Positions 12,601-24,600 of a DNA stretch of 64,000 nt are shown here, one piece after another (the first letter of the stretch is position 1; every line of letters starts with the position of its first letter). A model generated the notes under the pieces. The model was not told where the DNA came from, made no database searches, and was given only the letters and a program-made list of their open reading frames with translations. A program made the translations under genes and the position numbers. Source of the stretch: Dendrolimus kikuchii (lineage: Eukaryota > Arthropoda > Insecta > Lepidoptera > Lasiocampidae); NCBI GenBank assembly GCA_019925095.2, contig CM034410.1, positions 15,792,436-15,856,435 of the forward strand, read 5' to 3'.

Positions 12601-15600
12601 AACGTAATGGTCTTTTCGGGAGATTATTATTTTCGATATTGATTGCAACCTAGTAACCGATAGTTCTCTAGAATTTAAAAATATTACAAAATAATAATTT
12701 ATAAGAAGGCTGCCGTTAACACTACCCCACCGATGGTAAGGGAAGTGAATGAACGGTGAGACTATAGGAATCAGCCATACATCGACAACTTGAAGACTAT
12801 CGTCCAAACTATAATAAGAATATATACTTTTACATCACAAAATATGTACGCAACGTTAATGCGCTTACTGCGTGCTGTTTGTCAAATAAAGTAATTTTTC
12901 TTTCTTTCTAACTTCACTCGCCAATTTCGCAAATTAACTACTTACTTAACTAATGTAAAACAAGCTTAAAATGAAGTTATTTCTTTAATAGTTATACTCA
13001 CAAACATAAACTTACATTAAGTTAATGATTTCATGTACTAGGATAGCAAAAGAACAAAGAGTAAATTTTACCTCATCCCTATGTTGCCTTAGTAAGAATG
13101 TGGGGCTTTCCCCAACAAACACGTGGAGTAGCACACATATGACACTAAACAGCAACATTAGCCATATGATGATTTTATACGTCAGAAACCAGCCGAAGAT
13201 GTATGACGTCAACGCACCAGCGCAATACAGGAGAAGGGAACCTGAAATGTTATTTATTAATATATTTTTCAACACACTTGCTCATAAAGTGGCTCTATGG
13301 TCACCGCAATTAGGCACAGAATGACACCCATTATCAAACTGTGAGTAAAAAACATTATAACTCACTAGTGAGTTATAGATTTTTTTTTTAATTTTATTGG
13401 TTGAGTTGCTTTGTTCTTAAAAAAGTTTTTATTAAAAAAAAAATGATCGTGTTCTATAGAACAAATAAATTAATGTTCCTATTGCTTGCTCATTTCATGC
13501 GACTTCTTATTTAAATAGATAATTTTAACTCGTACGTGTTTAATAAATAAAACTTTCACTCATATATAACTTTTTTTTATCTACTAAATAAAATGAGTTT
13601 TTGTTGTTATTTTATTCACAAGTGTGTTGAAAAACGTCGTATGATACACGTGTGTATTGATGAATACCCTCCTCGGCTCTCTTAAGACCCTCGCCTACGG
13701 CTCGAGTCTCAATGGCGCCTCGGCGGTAATCACCAATGTTACACACTAGTACCATAATGTACTATAATAATATTTGGCTATAAATCTGCGCTTGGGTTCT
13801 CGCATATGCGCACCACACACATGCGTCTGTGGAACAGAGGTAATCGGCCCGGGATACCACGGTCTTTTTTGCCGCCGCAGTGCCGGCAGATGGTCGCGCC
13901 ACGCTGCCTTGAATGATGTCTTACGGAGGGCGCTTGCCACCGCTAACGTGCCGGCTTTATTGGAGCCGAACGGTATTGCACGTGAGGATGGTAGGCGTCC
14001 CGACGGAATGACTCTAATTCCCTGGCAGCGTGGCAAGCCTTTGGTGTGGGATGCGACTTGCGTAGACACGTTGGCCGCATCCCATTTACCAAACACGTCT
14101 AAATCAGCCGGTTCAGCGGCGGAAACAGCCGAATCACTCAAGCGGCGCAAATATGCAACCCTTTGTGAGAGTTATATGTTTGTGCTTGGACCGTGGGCTC
14201 CTGAGGCCATGAGCCTCTACCAAAATTTATCGAAACGACTCATTGACTCTTCGGGTGATCAGAGGGCTGGTGCTTACCTCGGCCAACGGATCAGTATGGC
14301 GATCCAGCGAGGAAACGTAGCCAGCCTTCTGGGCACCTTACCCATACAAGACGGTGATTTGGGCTCAGTATTCTACTTATAGTCTTGAGGGACTATGAGT
14401 AGAATACAATACAAATAAGTTAAGTTTTCTTGCATTGTATTCGATTATATGTTATCAAATAATAAGGTGACTTGACGATTTATTCAGATTTGAAAAAATC
14501 AGTCCAATAATGGATTAAAATGACGTTCAAACAGGTTACAGGCATTTAAAGGGTTTACAATATGATCTAAGGGTTTACACAGGGTAAGACCAACTAAAAA
14601 AAAATTTGTAAACATTTTTTAAATTGTCAGAGTTCGCATACCTTCATTAGGTACCATTTATAACATTTTTTTTTATTTTTCATTCAAAATTTGATTAGAA
14701 ACTTGTTGAGGGTCTTCCATCTAGTACCATCTAGTCATGTAGAATTTAACATATTGTGTGGTTGTCATTTTTAGTATTCTTCCACAGTTATAGCTATAAG
14801 GTTCTAGCTACAAGGCTGTAACAGCTGCAGGTTACAACTACAAGGGTTGGTGGCGTATACACGTAACCGTGAGACGAATAACAATAATAATATCCTGCCA
14901 TTGTACTCTCTCCCTCTCTGTCCTATTCGCCACGACACTCGCACGAACGAGACGCACAATTAAAAGAAATAAAGTTTGCGGCGGTACACTTCTGTAGCTG
15001 TCAAATGTCAACTAGTCTTGCAACACTACCGCGGGAAATAGACTAACGTCTAATGAAAAATACGAAATTAGAAATCGAACCAGCAACACCAACAAACAAG
15101 TGACTGTCCCATGTTATACTATTGTTACGAGTCGCGAGACTCGAATTAAAATGCCGTTAGAATTACTATAGAGTTTATTAGAACTATACAAACACGTGAC
15201 ACTGGTACAAATATAACCGAACACAACAAGTCCAAACGTAATGCAGAATGTCGTAATTCCATGCAACGCACAAACTCCGTCACTTATTGGATTCCTGATT
15301 ATAGAACACACGTCTTGCTTCGCTCGTGGTTATCGCTCGACTGCCTCGTCCCTCTATCGAGCTATTGCTTTATACTGCACAGATGCAATAGGTCCGTCCG
15401 GCCGCGCGACTGAATTTCCTGGAATCAGTTTGTACTTTAAATCCGACACGCCTGGCTAATGAGTCGACCGAAACGGCCATAAACGAGTACAATAAAACAA
15501 TGGACTGTTCTCTAGAATAATTAGTAAACGCATGTTAATAAATCAGTAAATAAAAGAAGTCCAAATGCCGAAAGGTAATAAAATGTGTTTTTACAGGTAT

Positions 15601-18600
15601 GCAGGTGTGAATTTGGTTTTGTCGGCGTCTAGGTTATAACACTATTATTGTCCTATAACATATCACCAACAAGGCGCTTTAAGTTTCCATCCGTGCAGGA
15701 ACGGAGAAAGAATACAATTTCCTGCGGCCGGGCGGCCTGTCGTAAGAGGCGATTTAACAACCCACAGCCAGGTGGTAGGGCGTTTGCCCGACTGGATGGC
15801 TTCTACCCCTGGTCTAAAGCATGTCGCCATAACAGCCTGGAGTTGTGTTCCGGCATTAGTGACCAGGTTCCAGTCTCCCTTAAGAGAGCAGCAGCGCATT
15901 TGTAACAACTTTGGTGTTGCAAATGTCCATAGGCGATGGTAACCGCTTTCCATCAAGTGGGCCGTCTGCCTGTCTGCTGATCTCTTGCAATAAAGAAAAA
16001 AGTTTATAGCTGCAAGGTTATATGAGTTTTTTCACATTGCACTTATGTTTCATCAGGATGACTGTATTCTGCTCTTTCGATACTTAGTTAATAAATAGAA
16101 TATAGAAACTAACTGGAAGCCAATGCTCCTCTAATGGAGCTCTCAGCAACCTCTGACACAAATACTGGATTGTATACTAGGAAAGCGCCCCCCGCTGTCC
16201 CTGCCAGGAACCTCGCTATGAGAACCAGGATAGGTGATGTTGTGACGCTGACGATGGCCCATGATAACTGAAAATGAGAGGAGCACATGTTTTCTATGCT
16301 AATGTTACAAATCAAATCATTTATTTGCTTAAAAACGTGGTGAAAAAATTAGATGGGAATATGTTATATTTTGTTTCACATCTTTTTGCCCTTTCATGCA
16401 TGCAAATAGTTTTTTTTTATTGCAGTAGATCAGCAGACAGGCAGACAGCCCACTTGATGGAAAGCGGTTACCATCGCCCATGGACATTTGCAACACCAAT
16501 GGTGCTACAAACGCGCCGCTGTTTTCTCATTGGCTTTGTTGCCCTAGTATTTATTGAAAGGAATGACTTAATGACGTTCTCATCTCTTTTCTTTTTTTTA
16601 TTGCAGGAGTTCAGCAGACAGGCAGACGGCGCACTTGATGGAAAGCGGTTACCATCGCCTATGCACATTTGCAACAGCACAGTTGCTACAAATGCGCTGC
16701 TGCTCTCTTAAGGGAGACTGGAACCTGGTCACTAATGCCCGAACACAACTGAAGGTTATTATGGCGACATACTGTAGACCAGGGGTGGTAGCTATCCAGT
16801 CGGGCAAATGCCCTACCACCTGGCTGTGGGTTGTTAAGTCGCCTCTTACGACAGGCCGCCCGGCCGCAGGAAATTGCATTCTTTCTCCGTTCCTGCACGG
16901 ATAGAATAAATAATAATAATAATTAGTAATTGATTACTATTTGCATGCCTGAAAATATTTTTAATTGATATTTTGACATATCATAATATTAATATTTTCT
17001 TAAGTTTTCGCGACTTGTATACATAATAAAACTACGTTTATAAAACGTAGTTTTGTTATATAACACTGGCGGCCCCGGCAGACGTTACCCTGCCTTTAAA
17101 AAATAAAATTCTAGAACCCGATCCCAGAGCCACGTACCAGTTCTAATTGCGAATCTAAACCATCCGGGTACCCACTCAAACACACAAAAACAAAATCACC
17201 AAAATCGCTCCCGGTGATTAGGAGGATTCCAGAACCCGATCTCAGCGCCACCTACTGGTTCGAATTGTGAATCTAAAACAGTAATATAATTTTTTTATTC
17301 TAAGTCATGACAAAATAAGATTAAAAATCTTGCCAAAAAATTGAAGTTTCTAATTTACAAATAAAAAATAGGGGTTGATCATAGAGGGGTGAAAAATTAG
17401 GGTTGTATGTATTTTTAATGCTGTATCCTAAAAAAAAATAAAAAAAATATCAAAAAAAAATATATTTGGGGTGGACACCCCTTATCACTTAAGGGTATGA
17501 AAAATAGATAGTAACCGATTCTCAGACCTACTCAATATGCATATAAAATTTCATAAAAATCGGTCAAGCCGTTTCGGAGGAGTATGGTAACTAACATTGT
17601 GACACGAGAATTTTATATATTAGATAATATTATAATTAATTGTATAAATAATGTATTTAATAATGTATATTATTATTAAAATCTGGCAAAAACATGTGTA
17701 CTTAAATATAATTACTGTAAACCTTTTAAATCATGTTTTATGCAAGTAAATAAATTTGAATTTCAATTAAGTTGAAAATCAACTAATTGAGAAAAGCAGA
17801 CTGTAATCCACTCAATCCACAGACATTAATTTTACTTTTTGTGTAGAATTATACAGTAGTTATAGATAATATGTCAAGTGCAGAGTTATTGCATATAGAA
17901 TAGAATGTCAAAAATGTAGTAAATGAAATATTAGAATAATAAAGCTTGGCAGGTTTGACACATCGGTTATCTGAATGTGCAGGTTGCATCACGATGTTTT
18001 CCTTCGCCGTTGTTAGCACTTGGCAATTGTAACAATATGCACGTTAGATCAGAAAACTGACTAAGTGGTGCATGCGTTCCGGCCAGGATCGAACCCGCGC
18101 CCTCTGAGTTAGGGACGTATGCGTGTGCTAGTCATTACGCTACCACGCTTCACGATCATCCCATTAATGACATAAACACAGATGTTTATAACGATTTAGG
18201 GATGTTTGTTATCTATTGTACAGAAAAAAAAATTGACAGATTTTATGGAATTTAACTTATACATCAAAATAACACACAGACTATAACCTATAAAGATATT
18301 TTTGTAATTAGCCAAAATATTGTTACGTACAAGCGCGGGTACGCACTGAGGATTGGAAGTAAACACCAGTGTTTTTCAACTAAATGCTTTTATTGACTTA
18401 CACAGCCGTACGTGATACTTCTCTGCAGTCCTCGACTATAATGACCAACTTAGCACCCTTGTATCATTGTTGCGGACAGAATCACCCTCCTGAACTCTCC
18501 CCCGGAAATCCCGTACCCTCACGCCCCGCTTACCGCGGATATGTTGCTCGCGCCATTAGCTGCTAAGCGTCTGCATTTTTGTAGTACCTTAGTAAGCACG

Positions 18601-21600
18601 GGGCGAGCCTTTCGGGCAGATCTCATCAGTCGTTCAAATAAAGTTTCCAAACAAGTAATACACACAAGGAAAACTAAGAAGACCAGGAAGATCAAGGAGC
18701 ATTCGGAAGACTCTACAGCCAACGGACTCTCAGCGTGTCTACGTGGATATTGTAAACCACCAGTGATTGTGATTAGTGCCACTCGTATTGATCGGTGTAA
18801 TCGATACAATTAGTGCTATCTAAGTTCAGTGTAACACCCGGGGCTAGTGCTAAATTATGTTGGTTAACCTCGAACGTGCCGTTTGATACAGTTGTGCTGA
18901 TCGCACCTGTTGCTGTTGTAGCGCCTATAAATAAATTCAGTCAACTTGCTAAGGGCTGTTTCATTTATGGCGACCCCTGCGCCCGCACGCCCAACAATCA
19001 TAATCTACTAATTTCTGTTAACAGCATCTTTTAACACAAAATAAAGCATTTTCATTCATTGGTCGATTGATCTCGCCATGCCAACATCAATGACATCATC
19101 CGCCGGGCTCTTGTCAGTGTCGGCGTACAGGCCGTATTAAAACCGAATGGCTTGGTACGCGACGATGGCAAGAGGCCGGATGGTATGTCACTTATTTCTT
19201 GGAAGATGGAACGGCTGCTTATTTGGGACGCGTCATGAGTAGACACTTTGACGACGTCACATCTTCCAGTGACTGAGTTAGAGCAAATATGGAACCTTAG
19301 GGAGGGTTGTTTTGGAGTTGAAACATTAGGACCGTGGGTTCCATCAGCAAAGAGTTTCTTTAAAGAAATTTCCAAGAAACTCTTCGATGCCACCCGTGAT
19401 CAGAAGGCTGGCTCATATTTCGCCCAACAAATAAGCATCCCCATGCAGCGCGGCAATGCAGCCAGACTTCTGGGCACGCTCCCATCTGGCAGCGATTTGT
19501 TACAGTCTATAGTCGCTCGTACTATTTATTACTTATTTTATTTCTAGTTTTTAATTGTATTTTTTAGGTTAGTTTTAGTTTCTTTATTCCTTATTTTACA
19601 AGCTTTTATTTAACTTGCAATGGATGTAAGTTCGGGTGGAATCTTGCAAGTTAAATTTGACCAACTTAACAGTTATCGATTGAGCTGAAATTTTGCACGC
19701 ATATGTATATCGCGTGACAGTGCAATAATATGGTAGTGCAATAACCATGTAGCTGATCTGATGATGGAGTCGGAAGGTGGCCGTAGGAACTCCTGTACTA
19801 AACAAGATAGACCCATCGTGTTTGGGCTCTTTTTACTTGTCTTGGCTAGCACGTTGCTGCTACATGATATCCAGGCTCTCAAAAGCTTGTATTTAAAAAC
19901 CTTTTTAAAAAAGCTTATTTAATTATATGTTAAATTCATTCATTCAACAACAGTATCTATAATAATCTAATACTTACAATAAATGGTAAGGAAATAACTA
20001 TCCCGCCGTTCCGTCGACCTAATTTATTGATGATTGTTCCGACTAGTGCGGTACCTGCCATCGCACCCAAGGACGGCAGGCTGCCAAGCAACGACTCCTC
20101 CGTGGCTGACAGAGGATAGGACAGGGGCGTGTCTTCAGATGTGTACAACACTGTTGTGTACGAAGGCCATACGTTCAGCATGCCCATGACGAGATTCCCG
20201 AAACCACCTAAACATGGAACCAAAATCTTAATTGAATTTATTGACACTACTGTAGTGTTGGGCGGTATATGATTTTAAAATAAGTTTGTAAGAGGAACAT
20301 AACATTTTGTACTGAACCAATACAACGTACTACTTCAAATGAGGCGAGGACATTTGTACGGTTTGTACCGCGGCAGAACAGCAGTGAGGCGGTGAGCGTC
20401 ATTCCTCCTCCTCCTTCTCATATGTTTCGTTCAAAACTAGTTGGGAAATGTTCGTTAAGAATCGAATTTGCCCGGCCTCGATCACCTGATTATAGAAACA
20501 GTTGTACTATAACATTGTCATGTTGTCCCTGTCGCCGCACGATTAACCAAGGATGATACACACTGATGCAATCGGACATGAATCCAATACGCACGCGCCG
20601 GTGTGTACGCGCAATATTAACCTTTTACTATGAAAACGCTCTTTATCTACGGCCAACCGCCAATAATCGAAATAACAAGAACGGAACGACGACGCAAAAT
20701 TGTACGCGCAAGAAAATTTAATGTAAAGTCACAAAAGATTAAATTATACGCATTTAAAAAGCAAAGGGTGCTTCATTGAAGACTTCCTACGCTTCAGTCC
20801 CTCTTTGTAATGTCAATGCCCAGCCTCGATCACCTGATTATACAAACAGTCGTACTATGATATTGTCATGTTGTCCCTCTTTGTCATGCAAGGTGGTAGG
20901 GCATTTGCTCGACTGGATGGCTATCACTCCTCGTCTAAAGTATGTCGCCATAACAACCTTGAGTTGTGTTCCGACATTAGTGACCAGGTTCCAGGCCCGT
21001 TTAAGAGAGCAGCAGCGCATTTGTGGCACCTTCGGTGTTGCAAATGTCCATAGGCGATGGTAACCGCTTTCACTCAAGTGGGCCGTCTGCCTGTCTGCTG
21101 AACTCCTGCAATAAAAATAAAAAAATGTCAATATCCGTAGAGGCGTTATTGTACTAGATACATACATAACTTCACGCCAGTTCCCTTGCGGGGTAGACAC
21201 GAACAACAGAGCGCCATTTAGGCCCATTCTTACACACCTCACTTGCTTCTTTCGCATTCATAACTCTTGTCATGCACGCCCGTCTGTTATTAAGGCTCTT
21301 GACATCACCCTCTGCTAGTACACGATCAATTTGATCATGAAAGGTGTGTCGTGGCCTTCCACGACTTCTGCATCCATCCAGTTTTGCATTGTATATCTGT
21401 TTAGTCATTCTTTCATCATGCATTCTTTCCACACACAATTAAACACTTCTTCGGTTTAATAGATTATTACATTATATTATTGAATCATTATGTAAGTCTT
21501 ACGCAATAATGTATGTGCTAGTTTACAATAGACTGTAATCTGCTGTCCATGTATGTCATATTTTTCTTCTTTCCTTTTCTTTGTTGCGTAATAATTACAG

Positions 21601-24600
21601 ATAATTTAAGAATTTCGTTTGAGTCAGGTTGCCTGGAAGAGATCGCTTTTAGCGATAAGGCCGCCTTTTTGTTTTACCAAGTAACTATTGTCTTGTTGTA
21701 CATTTTTTTGTAATTTTTGTTTTGGTGAACAATAAAGTATTGTCTATGTCTATTATGAGCTGAAAGCCTAAATTAAATATCCGCATTAAATGTAGTATAG
21801 AATATCTGTACTCATGTAAAATTGTGTTTTTCTAAATTCAAAGAATACTGTTATAACTTAGCCAAAAGAAGGAATGCACATCGGCTTGCCATAAACCTGG
21901 TTTATTACCCTTCCTCTATTCGGAGTTCTTTTGTTTACTTCGAGTTTAAAATTTGCTATTAGACAATAGCCTATTGTTATTATTATAATAATAATCGGCA
22001 GACAAACATACATATTGTATAACCAGACCATAGTAAATAATGGAGAAAATACGTTTCCGAAATTCACTATACCAGGAATCGAACCCGAAGCCTCTGCGTT
22101 GCAGTGAGGTAGGCCGGCAAAGGCTTAGTCCGTCCGTATTGTACTGGTTTATGGCCGTTCGCAGGCATAATAGGGCAGGTGTGCAGAATTATGTTTCCTG
22201 GGAATTGCGCCGATAGAGGCGCAGGTGTGATTCGTGGAAATCATTGTTTACCCGGTCGTGACACATTGTAAGCTGAGTATAAAGGGATGCCCGAAAGGGG
22301 AGATCGGCAGTCGAGCGACGATTACGATACCAGCAAGACGTGTACATTCAATAAGCGATATAGTGACGGACTTTGCGCGTGTTATTTGTACCTGTTTTTA
22401 TACGTGTTTGTACAGTTCAAATAAACTCTATAGTAATTCCAACGGCATTTTAATTCGAGTCCTGTGTAGCTCGTAACAATACTTTGATAAGAGAAGTAAA
22501 GAAAAAGGCATATGGCAAAAAATGATACATTCTCAACCCCCCCAAATTCCACGGTATTCTGTAGGAAAATTAAACAGACTATATATAAAGCCACTGAATA
22601 GAATGCGAGCAGGTCATTTCTCGAAGCAGTTTTGGCCATCTCTTGGGCAAATTGATTCTCTCAATTACCTACTGTGTAGAACTCGTGAGGATGTCCAACA
22701 TTTGTTAATGGAATGCAGCAAATGTACGGCAGAGAACAACTGATCAGGGAGTCGGGACTGAATTCTTTTGATGACATTTTTAAAGAAATTTATAAACTCA
22801 GAAATGTTACGTCAGGGTTATTATATAAGGTTGCTTCGGAAGGTACCTGTGTCGCCTCGGCCGCGAGGCCACATCAGGGTGCCATCATTGTGACACGGGC
22901 GACGAGGACACGGCGCTGCACACACTCCAGGATTGTCCAGCCTGGACGGAGCAGCGCCGGGAGCTCGTCGCCCATACCGGATCTGACACCTCGCTCCCGG
23001 CCGTGGTACGCACCATGGTCGGGAGCTCCACCGGATGGGACGCCGTCTCTTCCTTCTGCGAGCAAGTCATGTTTGCAAAGGAGGAGGCGGAACGGGAGCG
23101 TGAGCGTAATTTCCTGCTCCGCTCCCGGCAAAGGAGGACGCGCCGGCGCCGGAGGTCAGATAGTGACCTTCGGCCGCCGTAAGCGGGCGGCGCGGGTGGG
23201 GCCCCTAGGGGTATAGGGGTTCTCACTCACCCGCACAGGCCGTCGAGATGAGAGCGCGAGTGTTCCGCGCGCGCTCATCTCTCTTCCCGTGGGGCGCGTT
23301 ACAGACCGCCCCACGCCTGGAATAGACCAAGAAGTAGCCGGGGGATACGTCCCCTGGCATAGGAAGAGGCCCAGTGAGGGGGGCCCACGCCTGCCAGGGC
23401 ACTGCGGAGTCGGGCAGCCCATTTCCCGTAGCCCTGGCATAAGGCGCAGGATGGAACACCCAGGGGTTTTAGTGGGTATCCCTAACTGGGGCGTGGCAAT
23501 AGCGTGGCACCGGTTCTGACCGGGCACGCTAATGCCACCCCCGATCTGGCGAATCCCACACACTCACACGGGTCGCGAACATCCCCCCAGGCTTCTGTGC
23601 CTGTCGCGGCTTAGTCCTCAAACGGATTTCCCCTGGATAAAAAAAAGGGTTATTATATATGAATTATTACTTAATTTTCAGTTTATTAAGATTCACATTG
23701 GGTTTATCCAACATGTGTTTACAAATTCACTTGTATAATATAAACATAAGTTTTATACAATTGTAACACGTTTCATTATATTATGTTTCTTACATTTTTA
23801 TTAGGATAATCTCAGTGTCTTTATGGCGTGGAATTATGTACAATCAGACGACCAAACTGTTTCCTTAATATTGTATAAACATATTAGACATGTAGGTAGA
23901 TTACGTTTTGTTCAAGTTCAAAATTAGTTTTAATTAATTTTTGCCGAAATTTAGTTCGATTATATAATAAATCCCTTTGGGTTGTCGAGTTTGTACATTG
24001 AATTTGAAAAAAGGAATCAGGGAGGCTGATTTAGGCAATTTAACTTGGTTAGACTTTTGTTGATCGATTGATCGTGTACTAGCGGAGGGTGATGTCAGGA
24101 GCCTTAAGAACAGACGAGCGTGCATGACAAGAGTTATGAATGTCAAAGAAGCAAGTGAGGTATGTAAGAATGGGCCTAAATGGCGCTCTGTTGTTCGTGC
24201 CTACCCCGCAAGGGAACTGGCGTGAAGTTATGTATGTATGTAGACTTTTGTTGTCTGTCGGTCTGATACAGCTTCAAGTAAAAAGTCGACATAGAACTGG
24301 CTTATATCTCGAGATAAGACTTCGGTTACTTTTTATCCCTTGACGTTGTCGGTTTTACTAACAGTTAACTGCAACAAACTGCAAGTTTACTAACACTAAC
24401 AGTAAGCAAACGTCTGTAGTTGACGGTAACCACTTTCCATGAACTGGGCCTGTTTGCCGGCTTTATAATAAAAATATATAATTATAAGGTTCATGTTTTA
24501 TCGTGCCTTAGGTTACATTTTGCGTGTTGGTGGTCACAGGGCCACAAAGAAAGACATCATTGAAATGAAAGGCCATACGGGAATATCTTTAGTAAAAATA

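Noticed and set aside
22885..23563. Overlapping GC-rich open frames on both strands
   Set aside because: Only the frame 22880-23182 makes sense (R1-like); the rest are by-products of GC-rich UTR.
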